Assembly: GCA_016199085.1 (NCBI GenBank)
Contig: JACQHJ010000007.1
Location: forward strand, 1 to 51,758
Origin: Candidatus Levyibacteriota bacterium
GTDB taxonomy: Bacteria > Patescibacteriota > Microgenomatia > Levybacterales > UBA12049
Direction of reading: 5' to 3'
DNA: 51,758 nucleotides
Shown: piece after piece, positions 9,701 to 16,300 of the stretch
Layout: every line of letters starts with the position of its first letter
Numbering within the stretch: position 1 is the first letter of the stretch
The notes under the pieces: generated by a model
Databases searched by the model: none
What the model was told of the DNA's origin: nothing
What the model saw: only the letters and a program-made list of their open reading frames with translations
Made by a program: the position numbers and the translations under genes

Positions 9701-12506
9701 AACTTTAGGCGACGGAACAAAAGGATTTGGCACAGGGGTAAAAGGATGGCATTTTGCTGCACGAGGCAATGCTTATACTACAGCAGCTAACCAAAATGAT
9801 TTAATGCTCTATTTTTGGAATGGTTCAGCCTGGACTAACTTAATAAACTTTGAAAGTAGTACAAGCTCTTCCTGGAGCACAGTTGTTGGAGCCAGGAATA
9901 CATGGGCAGCAACCACAACTTATTATCCATCAATTTATAGCTCAAATGCAGATGAATGGGTAATGTTTAGTAATCCTCATGTACCATATCTTGTTAATGG
10001 CACAGCTGGATTTACAGGAACAACCGCAGGCTCAAGAATTAGATTTGCTGATAGTGCAGCTGCCTCTGGATATTGGGATGTTGGATCCCCAAGTTATGCA
10101 GCTACGAATACATTTGCTGTAGGAAGAAATGGAACAACCGCATATCTTAAGCTTGATACAAGTGGAAATATGGGAATCTCAGGATGGGTAGGGGCAGGAT
10201 GCGAAGCTTTCTGCGAATCCAGCGGTGGATATGCCATTATGTATGCTGACGGACATGCTGTATTGACAGATTATGTTGAGGCAGCCGGGGGCTTAAGACA
10301 AGACGGAAATGTAATACTTAATGGAACTGACACATGGCTTCGTACTGTTGGCAGTACAGGTTGGTATAACTCATCATATGCAGGAGGCATGTATATGATA
10401 GACGGCACTTGGGTTAGGACCTACAACAGCAGATATCTTTATACGGATAACGGTTATGATTCCGGTGGTCCTTCTGGTGCAAGCTGCGGCGGAGGACTTG
10501 GAGGAGGATATAATTTCCAAGTCTGCGGATCGTTACTTGCAGACGTATGGTATGACAGAAATAACACCGGTTATTATGTAGATCCAAATGGCAACAGCTC
10601 CATGAGCTACATTTCATCAGGTACTGTATCAATACCCGGCAGCTTGTATCTAGCTAATTCATATTCAGGATTCTTCAATCAAAATCTTTGCCACCGAACT
10701 GATCTTAACCGTGTTGAACCTATTGCCAGTAGTAACTGCACTTGGTCATCAATAAGAGTTAAGCATGACGTTAATGATTTGGATTATGGATTGGATGAAA
10801 TTATGCAGCTTCGACCGGTTTCATTTGTCTATAATACTGATCCTACAGTAGGTGGACAAAGAACTGAGAGAAGGATAGGTTTTATAGCTGAAGAAATGAA
10901 TGATGTAATTCCCGAAGTTGTCGTATGGCAAAATGGTGAAATCATCACAATTGACTATCAAAACCTTACAGCCCTAAATACCAGGGGAATTCAACTGCAG
11001 CAATTGGAGATTATGGATTCAAGAGACAGAATTGCTACAATCGAAGCAGAACTTTCATTTAATAATAATGGTAATTTGAGTATTGTAGATAATGCTATAG
11101 CTACAGATTCAGCATATACAATTCCCCACTACTATACATTAAACGACGCGCTGGGAAATCCAATAGATAGAATCGGAGCGTTTGGAGAAATTATAGTGGC
11201 AAAATTAACTGCAGGATTTATCTCTGCACAGCAGATATCAACCAATTCATTAACAGTTGCAACAGAAAACATTTCAATTGCAGGACAAAACATCAGAGAC
11301 TATATCGCCCAAATTGTTTCAGAACAGCTTTCTAATACAACCCTCTCCCCTATTGCAAGTGTTGATGAAATACATACTAATTTCATTTCCCCGGTTGGTG
11401 GAGAAAAAGAAATTGGAATCAAAGTCGAAAAAGACAAAGTATCAATTGTTAATGGAACTTCTGCAACACACAGTGCAGTTGCAGTGTTTGATAATCTTGG
11501 CAATGCAACTTTAAGCGGAACATTAACTTCTAATAGAATAAATACCCAGGATGCTTCTGTTTCAGGAGTTTTAAGAGCAAGAAGAATAATTGCAGATCAA
11601 ATTGAAGGGTTGGATGTTAAAGCAAGTACTGTTTCTGCAAATTACATAACCAATAACTATTATGCGTCTGGATCAGCCTTCCCAACTCTACCTGTTGGAG
11701 AAAGCTCAAGCGGATCGGGTAGCTTTAGTAGTCTATTTGCAACGGATAATTATATAAATATTGCCAGTTTCTCTTCGCAACTTGCTTTTGTAGAAAACCT
11801 AAATACGGTTAATCAAGTTGTTTCTTCTGATTTAAGTGTTTATGGTTCAACGACTTTGTCTGATACTTCAGTTATTGGACAACTGGCAATAGGAGGAAAC
11901 CTCATTCTTTCTGATGAATCTATTAATGTCTTAGGAGGAGACTTAAGTCTTCAGCCTCTTCGACAAGGAGGACTTTCAATCATGGCCGGCCTAATTTACG
12001 TTGACACAAATGGAAATATGAAGATCGGAAATGATTTGGAAGTTAACGGAACGCTTTTTGCAAACCAGATTGCTCCCCTACCAGGTAAAGATTTAACAAT
12101 TAAACTTGCATCAAGTTCTGCAGAGACAAATAAATTGGTTGTTAAAGGAGCAAGCGACTCTGCCGTTCTCTCAATCGACAATCTTGGAAATATAATAGCC
12201 AGTGGTGCTGCCTCAATTGCAAAACTTAATTTAAATAATATTGTTGGCTCTGCCCTTGCAGTATCGCCTACTGAAATTATTGCAACAGGTAGTGCAGGAA
12301 CCGCACAAATCAATGCAAACAGGCTTGAAATGACAATTAATAATCCATTGGTTACTGAAAAATCTCTTATTTATATAACCCCAACTTCTAATACAAATAA
12401 CCAAGTGTTGTATCTTTTAAGACAAACCGCTGGTGAATCATTCACCGTTGGAATTGAAAACCCATCTGCAGTTTCAATTCCATTTAACTGGATTATCGTT
12501 AACTAA
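795..12506 (+). CDS. Giant membrane-anchored tail-fibre-like surface protein with two Xer SAM-like domains and an S74 chaperone domain
   Basis: This 3903-residue protein has five visible parts. Residues about 1-95 and 110-205 are two SAM-like core-binding domains of the tyrosine-recombinase type (ATVNRKLSSLRKYLSFAVE is a clear match). The catalytic R-H-R-Y domain of Xer/integrase is missing. A single hydrophobic segment at about 353-375 follows. Residues about 390-505 form a module (SFQGRLTDNNDNPI...) known from bacterial tail-fibre-like proteins. Residues about 505-3300 are repeats: five copies of the ALAIFDQIE-x-QDI block, three of SGLNRFVVKQ and many GNVGIGTT motifs. Near 3318-3405 an S74 intramolecular chaperone domain (SSIRVKHDV, RRIGFIAEEMNDVIPEVV) is followed by about 500 further residues. 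S74 domains trimerise fibres and cleave themselves off. The start is supported by AAGGGA 4 bases before ATG. The DNA-binding half would be cytoplasmic and the fibre extracellular; this topology is inferred. Confidence 0.85.
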   Translation: MNLLEQFKTYLFSQEEKPSSVTVKNYSSDINHFLRWFEKQYGTFLSSPITNKTLEEYKASFIEVFSPASMQRHLSSLRKFFKYLKSEGKLAVDPFEASVINQKHEVDIWKLKDFKNNLYVDNAAHLTIKNYIIDVKQFIAWAKEVTGLEDDLLVNRLDKDFVEEYKKRLIEVGEFSPATVNRKLSSLRKYLSFAVETGLVTQNLASVANINEIKNKLYIPTKDELSRGQIKPEAIAKHYSSFPPLRLLQKLGRGIGLGFDLVFTSPLALLASKTQEAIWKIQGKPLFKKGPVTLVTKNITHQDLLGIRNIRKQIYAPFKISIASFSPIEKLIFHLRYTRPNWYKKYHSYAIAHYLNFAVLVIFLAAVGFGLYNSFFAKPSTQNPALAALPTAPPRILSFQGRLTDNNDNPITTANTLIRFAIYDDISASGAALLWQEVDSVNPDVDGIFNVLLGNVSAIPSTLFSENAALYLGVTIEATPELGPRQQLATVAYAANSETLQGLPPITAVGASTSNVVLALDSSGNLTIGGSANPVFSASGGQFKLSGQPLLLTTNVGSDANVEISTDDLGKIDLQKPVINSSNSNNIATAIGAVEVNDLFAVLATSSGQSAVTINQTSTGPIISASSGGTAKFTIDNSGNEDLAGNISLAGTTGISLSGNDADLTFSGTGNHDITASAGTLRLGAFTLTGAVTGNNQNVTGLNDLSAAGTVTFSGFNANNNVLYATVSTGVLAGSSTNSVGLCLKSQASAPAWISCNEGNYWSQENGVLFPSNSTVDVLVGGTATESADFAILNVNGNGPVTATVSGNLIVMPKDGAGGRLGVGLINPSQSIETTGNIKGDVFMPSWIAGNGATLGDSRYELAGGNVLLDNTYALRFKDSGGTGFAAFQTTSGNNVSLNTPTIGGSFQMNVNNTSGIFQYFTSSYSDAEKMRLTNTGLLGLGTASPISELHVTRPLSFDATGKALAIFDQIEDQDILTASAGGVMKFNVSNAGILTAAGYTTNGGLLYTTGAGVVSQITSQGTLGTDCLISQGAGAAPLFSSCATAAEASIYWTQASGALYPKNSTVDLLVGGTATTSAKFAVLNVNNGTPVASVSSGLNGYGAYLTADGTLATTRRQSLTIGNSTTYDTSGNVLINPNGTGNVGIGTTSPGRKLEVYDTTHVYVRTITNSTAIDAAFESRDGTNVVYSGLMNGSGCGAGYWAVYAGACRMVIQNSNGNVGIGDTSPASLFTVGDGDLFQVNSSGAIVAATGIISSGNITFSTFTTNGGLLYTSGAGLLTQITSQGTTAIDCLISQGAGAVPAFSSCAAAVSSSIYWTQDNGVLYPKNSTVDVLIGDTATNSAEFAFTGLSSLSHQTQASISGQLIVMPNNGYGGKVGIGLTNPTAALDVKGANETTGTNQLLALFERDSTNNGGSGIIRVLSDTYYSDFEQNSAGSTPFRYGTYTDLNIVNNDAEDATNGPYGNINFITNATNVMQIGGGTQAGRVGIGGFVGNAASSNWMLSTLDVKPNLQSGGTLSVASVSGATSFASLVVDNSGLGDIFTASSSGLNRFVVKQSGNVGIGTTAPSVLLDVAGTLELKNSTTAQTLNIYNSYTSSTNYSRARLGFESGVFTISRETGASGSDSDMRLQVNGAHKIFFLTNGYDRMVVDGGGNVGIGTTTPASELYVTRPLSFGANGKALAIFDQIEDQDILTASAGGLTKFVIENDGDIKLTAGQTIDTLTNGTLGIGTVNATTLTIGRSGQNITLPTFSTNGGLLYTSGAGLLTQLTSQGTTAIDCLISQGAGAAPAFSSCAAAVSSSIYWTQSLGALYPKNSTVDLLVGGTATDSADFAVLNVNGNGPAIASVSGNLIVYPKDGVGGTAGIGTTTPIGMLEVKKDYNGSTQAYFTNETDGTLALTRVLVGDHVADTDMFFSSYNTGFSGNGLLGVSGAGLSEFAANSNGTGMAIGTRGSAPVYLSIGATPRAILDSSSRLGLGTTSPISQLHVTRPLTWGANGTALAIFDQIEDQDILTASAGGVAKFSITYAGGIKLGTDEGTSTYCVKSQGAGSAAIWATCGGGGDGLWRLNLGTISPVNDTLDLLIGNNATTSAKFAVTNVNSGIPIVNVGVDDTTGSLLRLYGGTVDEGGEINLYTAADDDGTINAYSIDAYQDDLRIYTGSIVRFTITETGNVGLGVANTVPISQLYVSRPIANGATGKALAIFDQIENQDIITASAGGVTKFIIDTSGNAIVGGTTTETLSNTGFVMDGNDMYIAGMLGVEAGVYTDGSFVAGASTTISNGTIAQSATETLTIGTTQATLALSTTTSGNITLTTGATSGLVNILSGNLQVGGGVPTLTLNGDDAYITGTFEADQASRFDSTVTISSFTSDGGVIYTTGTGGQLAQANAGTANQCLLGGTTPQFGSCGTAEDAFWVQAAGSVYPTNSTWDLLVGGQATSSAKFHVYGASAFAGTAPAASVSANTSFAGFVVDNKGTGDIFTASSSGLNRFVVKQNGRVGIGHSNPDSTLQVTAIPGSTNPFMVTTADFAPSTGSTFVTNFGAASGNTYTYLGALSSGGGAWNDLILNTNSGGGGKVGLGTVSPLAALDVRSIVTNGGTIPVASVSGQTSTAAMIVDNKGTGDIFTASSSGLNRFVVKQSGNVGIGTTLPSSSIHIVSPSGESSKITLENSLGNSFFMNTFGATNIFSIGRTGVADDISLDSSGRFGIGTTSQISELYVTRPLAVGTTGKALAIFDQIESQDILTASAGGTTRFSLGFFGNATQSAVVTTQNAYTLNANSLTSGTGFALTSTSTGLSTGGLMSLYWNPGSSTTATGDLLSLDVGTNGVLGNIFNVKDAGSTVFSVSQTQVTSNLPTQFTSAGDVSIAYDINFTNPTASYIKSAAPLYIQAGEVFNSSDLTLGTYNKGNVVVNTEALSVNGSATVSGRLGIGTTSPYGNLHIYGGTGNVETNVFIDTQGTQSLQQSTLNLLTLGDGTKGFGTGVKGWHFAARGNAYTTAANQNDLMLYFWNGSAWTNLINFESSTSSSWSTVVGARNTWAATTTYYPSIYSSNADEWVMFSNPHVPYLVNGTAGFTGTTAGSRIRFADSAAASGYWDVGSPSYAATNTFAVGRNGTTAYLKLDTSGNMGISGWVGAGCEAFCESSGGYAIMYADGHAVLTDYVEAAGGLRQDGNVILNGTDTWLRTVGSTGWYNSSYAGGMYMIDGTWVRTYNSRYLYTDNGYDSGGPSGASCGGGLGGGYNFQVCGSLLADVWYDRNNTGYYVDPNGNSSMSYISSGTVSIPGSLYLANSYSGFFNQNLCHRTDLNRVEPIASSNCTWSSIRVKHDVNDLDYGLDEIMQLRPVSFVYNTDPTVGGQRTERRIGFIAEEMNDVIPEVVVWQNGEIITIDYQNLTALNTRGIQLQQLEIMDSRDRIATIEAELSFNNNGNLSIVDNAIATDSAYTIPHYYTLNDALGNPIDRIGAFGEIIVAKLTAGFISAQQISTNSLTVATENISIAGQNIRDYIAQIVSEQLSNTTLSPIASVDEIHTNFISPVGGEKEIGIKVEKDKVSIVNGTSATHSAVAVFDNLGNATLSGTLTSNRINTQDASVSGVLRARRIIADQIEGLDVKASTVSANYITNNYYASGSAFPTLPVGESSSGSGSFSSLFATDNYINIASFSSQLAFVENLNTVNQVVSSDLSVYGSTTLSDTSVIGQLAIGGNLILSDESINVLGGDLSLQPLRQGGLSIMAGLIYVDTNGNMKIGNDLEVNGTLFANQIAPLPGKDLTIKLASSSAETNKLVVKGASDSAVLSIDNLGNIIASGAASIAKLNLNNIVGSALAVSPTEIIATGSAGTAQINANRLEMTINNPLVTEKSLIYITPTSNTNNQVLYLLRQTAGESFTVGIENPSAVSIPFNWIIVN
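4591..4746 (+). repeat. Intragenic repeat copy 1 (LLYTSGAGLLTQ module)
   Basis: A stretch of about 156 bases nearly identical to 6055-6210, exactly 1464 bases (488 codons) away in the same frame. It encodes the block from the asparagine-glycine-glycine before LLYTSGAGLLTQ to SSIYWTQ, including a pair of cysteines (DCLISQ ... SSC). A more diverged copy lies near 3799-3957. Low synonymous divergence suggests recent duplication or gene conversion. Confidence 0.75.
6055..6210 (+). repeat. Intragenic repeat copy 2 (LLYTSGAGLLTQ module)
   Basis: Second near-identical copy of the 4591-4746 module inside the giant fibre gene, in frame at a distance of 488 codons. The segment between the copies carries the ALAIFDQIE and RFVVKQ blocks, so the larger unit of about 490 residues appears to have been duplicated as a whole and then diverged outside this core. 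Confidence 0.75.
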
Positions 12507-12507
12507 T

Positions 12508-13023
12508 ATGAAGAAAATAAAGAAAGAAGTAATTAATAAAGATACAAAAGGGATTAAAAATTACGAGATAGACCAATCGGGAAAGATAGAACAGACAAAT
12601 AAAGATACGGTTTTATGCTTGTCAAATGGAATCTGGGATACCATACTTGTAAAAGCAGAGACTAAAAGAAGTCTTTTGGAGGTTTTTAGAAGAAACGGCC
12701 AAATTCGCAACTTTATTTTGTTCACTTTTTCAGCGATCCTTGCCATCATTATCGAAAGGAATATTAATTTAGGAAGAATTGTAATTGACCGTGAATATTA
12801 TGGAAAAGAACCAATAATTAAAAAGCTCTTGGAAGAAATGTCAACAAAAATCAAGGAAAGGGCAATTTTGGAATTTGGCTTGGTAGGCAAAACTTCCAGG
12901 GCTGATTTTATAGCAGGTGAGGTATTTTCGGGCAAAATAAAACCTAAATCAACAATTACAAAAGAAGAACTTTTAAAAGTAATAAAAAAGACCGAGGTTG
13001 GTAAACAACTGAAGGATGCTTAA
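12508..13023 (+). CDS. Conserved-looking hypothetical protein, 171 aa
   Basis: The ATG at 12508 lies one base after the TAA of the giant fibre gene (12504-12506), so I prefer it to an in-frame upstream ATG at 12433 that would overlap that gene by 74 bases. The N-terminus reads NYEIDQSGKIEQTNKDTVLCLSNG. A hydrophobic stretch at about 72-84 (FILFTFSAILAIII) is followed by a basic and acidic part with RIVIDREYYGKEPIIKKLLEE. I do not recognise a named family. The -DREY-G-E- pattern could belong to a nuclease-like fold, but no catalytic set is evident. Its last 12 codons form the left arm of the structured repeat at 12990-13085, and the same DNA recurs out of the gene at 13142. Tight spacing suggests co-transcription with the giant gene. 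Confidence 0.7.
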   Translation: MKKIKKEVINKDTKGIKNYEIDQSGKIEQTNKDTVLCLSNGIWDTILVKAETKRSLLEVFRRNGQIRNFILFTFSAILAIIIERNINLGRIVIDREYYGKEPIIKKLLEEMSTKIKERAILEFGLVGKTSRADFIAGEVFSGKIKPKSTITKEELLKVIKKTEVGKQLKDA

Positions 13024-13085
13024 GTCAAGGCTGATTTCGTAAACTAGTACGATCTACACCTCTTGAGTGCGGTATCCACTCGGTC
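12990..13085 (+). ncRNA. Structured RNA-like element, copy 1
   Basis: Nested inverted repeats suggest a three-way junction. An outer 7-bp stem GACCGAG (12990-12996) pairs with CTCGGTC (13079-13085). A small hairpin GTTG (12997-13000) pairs with CAAC (13006-13009). A stem GGATGC (13014-13019) pairs with GTATCC (13072-13077) through one G-T wobble. Further inside, TCAAG pairs with CTTGA and TCGT with ACGA. The left arm overlaps the last codons of the 171-residue gene. A second copy stands 152 bases downstream with the same stems and a different distal arm. Function unknown; it could be a processing, termination or regulatory element. Folding is by eye only. Confidence 0.5.
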
Positions 13086-13141
13086 AAGAAAAACATATCA
13101 CAAAATATGCAAAAAGTCAATACTTTAGAGGCATTAAAAAA

Positions 13142-13213
13142 GACCGAGGTTGGTAAACAACTGAAGGATGCTTAAGCGACGAATGATTACGTCGGTGCGG
13201 CATCCACTCGGTC
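13142..13213 (+). ncRNA. Structured RNA-like element, copy 2
   Basis: This is the second copy, 72 bases long. Stems are GACCGAG (13142-13148) with CTCGGTC (13207-13213), GTTG (13149-13152) with CAAC (13158-13161), GGATGC (13166-13171) with GCATCC (13200-13205), and a distal CGACG (13177-13181) with CGTCG (13190-13194). The third stem is fully Watson-Crick here but has a G-T wobble in copy 1, so pairing is kept although the sequence changed. The distal arm differs completely from copy 1 but still pairs. No run of T follows, so it is not an ordinary intrinsic terminator. It lies between the two giant surface-protein genes. Confidence 0.5.
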
Positions 13214-13274
13214 AAGAATATATTAACAAATTACATGAGGAAAGTAAAGATTATAACGAAAATTAAAAAAATCA

Positions 13275-13297
13275 CCCGTAAATTGATTATTTACGGG
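13275..13297 (+). promoter_or_regulatory. Perfect 9-bp hairpin upstream of the second giant gene
   Basis: CCCGTAAAT (13275-13283) and ATTTACGGG (13289-13297) form a perfect 9-bp stem around a 5-base loop. It ends 47 bases before the ATG at 13345 and is followed by GAGG, not by T residues. A role in the leader (processing, stability or a protein site) is possible. The sequence does not decide between them. Confidence 0.45.
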
Positions 13298-13344
13298 GAG
13301 GTTAACGTATATAACTTATACCAAACTGGTTGTAAAAAGTAAAT

Positions 13345-16300
13345 ATGAAAGATAAAACAATAAAAATAATTAAAAAATTAACAAAGATAATAAAAATAAT
13401 AAGATTGCCTTTTAAAGGAATCTACAGACTATTGTTCCCTTGGCAACATTTATCAAAAAGAAAACAAAGAGTATTAATTGGGATTGCTTTAATAGTTTTA
13501 ATAATTGCAATTCCTATATCAATGTATATCTTAAGTCATCCTTTTGGCTCAAATGCTGCTTGGTTTGATGATAATTATGGCTACAGACAAAGAGTAGACA
13601 TTACCAATTCCGGCTCAGCTCAGACAAATTATCAAATCGTAATCACTTTAAATACATCAGCATTAATCAGTGCTGGAAAAATGCAGGCAGGCTGTAATGA
13701 TATCCGCATTGTTGACTTAACTGGCGATCTTCTTCCTTATTGGATTGAGACAGGAGGATCTAACGGATGCAATACTACTACAACAAAGGTCTGGACTAAA
13801 GTTACTTCAATCCCAACCAGTGGTCAAACCATATATGTTTACTACGGAAATCCCATGGCGGCATCTGCAAGTGATATTTCCTGGATGCCAACCGGCGGAA
13901 CAATAACTCTGTTATCCGATGGCCATCGTGTTCATAAATTTACAAGCAGCGGAACATTTACAACTACAGCAAATTTATATGTTGAAACACTAGTTGTCGC
14001 AGGCGGAGGAGGCGGAGGTATGGATATGGGCGGAGGAGGCGGAGGTGGAGGCGTAATCTATAACTCAGGTTATGCTGTAGCTACGGGATCAGTCACGGCC
14101 ACGGTTGGCGCCGGAGGTGCCGGTGCTCCTGCTGCCGGTACCGGAGGCCAACCTTCTGTTCATCAATATACGATACCTGCTACAAACGGTGAGAATTCAT
14201 TGATCGCTCCTGCCACAGCCACTACTTTTGGTTCATCTTCCGACACTGCCGGGAAAAGCTGCTATTCTCTAAAACTTGACGGTGTTAGTACAAGCGGGGC
14301 CTATTGGATTGATCCGGACGGAGCCGGAGGAAATTCACCTTTCCAAGCTTATTGTGATATGACGTACGCCGGCGGAGGATGGACAATGATGATGAAGGCA
14401 ACAACCGGCACAACCTTTAACTACAGCTCAAGCTATTGGACTACCACAAACACCTTAAACCCAAGTGAAACAAATACAAATGATGGCGATGCAAAATTCC
14501 GCTCATTTAACGAATATTCTGTCAAAGATCTCATGGCAAGATGGCCGGATATAAGTTCCGGAACGTGGAGATGGAGACAGGATGATTTTAATGACGGGAA
14601 TGCGGTTGTTTTGCCGACATTCTTTACGAATGCCAATTTGAAGTTTTTTGGCGATGCAAAGAATTTTAGCGGATGGTCAAACGGTATTTTCTCAAGCCAG
14701 GTCGATATCAGATTCTATGGATTTAACTTTGTAAATAATCCAGGCTATGGCTTTAATGCCAAAGTCAGATGGGGTTTTGGCTGGAATGAAAACGGTGAAG
14801 GTCTTTATGTCAACCCAGCAACACTTAACGGTGGGGCTGCCCCTGGGTCAGACGATGTCAGTGGTGGAATTGGCATGGATTCTACTTTTGGCAATTATTC
14901 AGCTGGAGATAAAATAAATTGCTGTCAAGATACTACCGGCATAAACCGTTCAGCCCGGGTTGAAATATATGGCAGAAATACAAATGACCCGCCAGATACA
15001 ACCACTGTTTTAGCGGCAATAGGCGGAGGCCACGGTGGCAGCTCTTATTACGGCTACACTCCAGGAGCTGCGGGTGCCGGTGGTGGAAGCGGAGGAGGTA
15101 CATCGGGATATAGTGATGGCAGCACAAGGGCTGGAGGAATAGGATTTTCAGGACAAGGATATAATGGTGGGCAAGGTGGAGGGCAATATTATTCGGGTGG
15201 TGGTGGTGGTGCGGGTGGTGTTGGTGCCAGTGCAACAAACCAACCAAATGGCGGTATTGGTGTAGAAAATAGCATTTTAGGCACCAGCTACTATTGGGGT
15301 GGCGGTGGAGGCGGAGCTGCATATAGCGCCTCTACCGGCGGAAATGGCGGTAACGGTGGTGGTGGCGGTGGTGCAATTGGAACTACTACGGGAGGCGCAG
15401 GTCTCAATAGCGGTTCTGCTGGGGGAGGCGGAGCTTGTTGTAGCTGGGCAAATACACCAGGAGGTAATGCTGGAGCTAATACCGGCGGAGGCGGAGGAGG
15501 AGGCTCACACTATAACGCAACTAATAAAGGCGGTGACGGTGGATCAGGTATTGTTGTAGTAAGCTATCCCTCTGCCACTGGCCCCACTATTGCCTCTCCT
15601 ACTAATGAAGAAAAAGGACCTTCTGCGGTTGCATATTGGAAATTTGATGAAGGATCAGGAATTATTGCATCCGACTCTTCATCAAACGGTAATAACGGAA
15701 CCTTAACTAACATGACTTCCACAGCAGCAACAGGCGGAACAATTACAACCTCCGGCGGTTATACTATTCATACTTTTACCTCTTCCGGAACATTTACGCC
15801 TAACGCCAGCCTTACTTCTGTTGAAGTCTTGGTTGTAGGCGGTGGAGGCGGTGGAGGCGGTAGGCATGGTGGAGGCGGTGGAGGCGGTGGAGTTCGCACA
15901 GCAAACCTTGCTGTTACTGCTACTCCATATACAGTAACAGTTGGAGCAGGAGGAACTGCGGCTCCTTACGGTGGTCAGGGAGGCAACGGCGGAGATTCAG
16001 TTCTTTCTACCATTACTTCTACGGGTGGTGGAGGCGGTGGTGGATATAACAACGGTGCTGCTACTGTTAATGGAAACCCTGGCGGTTCCGGAGGTGGAGG
16101 AGCCGAAGCGACCGGATTACCCGGTGGAACCGGAACGGCTGGCGCAGGAAACACTCCTTCAACTTCCCCATCGCAGGGCAATAACGGTGGAGTTGGACTT
16201 GGTAATGGTGGTACTAATGACTGGGCTGGTGGAGGCGGTGGCGGAGCAGGCGCAGCGGGAGGGAATGCTACTGCTGGATATCAGGGAGGAACTGGCGGTG

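Noticed and set aside
869-12313. Many open frames on the minus strand over the giant fibre gene
   Set aside because: They lie antisense to a continuous 3903-codon frame with clear domain content and look like no known protein; they reflect the repeats and codon bias.
12990-13213. tRNA-like or hammerhead ribozyme reading of the tandem element
   Set aside because: The 7-bp outer stem and 72-base length resemble a tRNA, but there is no T-arm or anticodon arm with the right geometry, and the CUGANGA/GAAA hammerhead core is missing.
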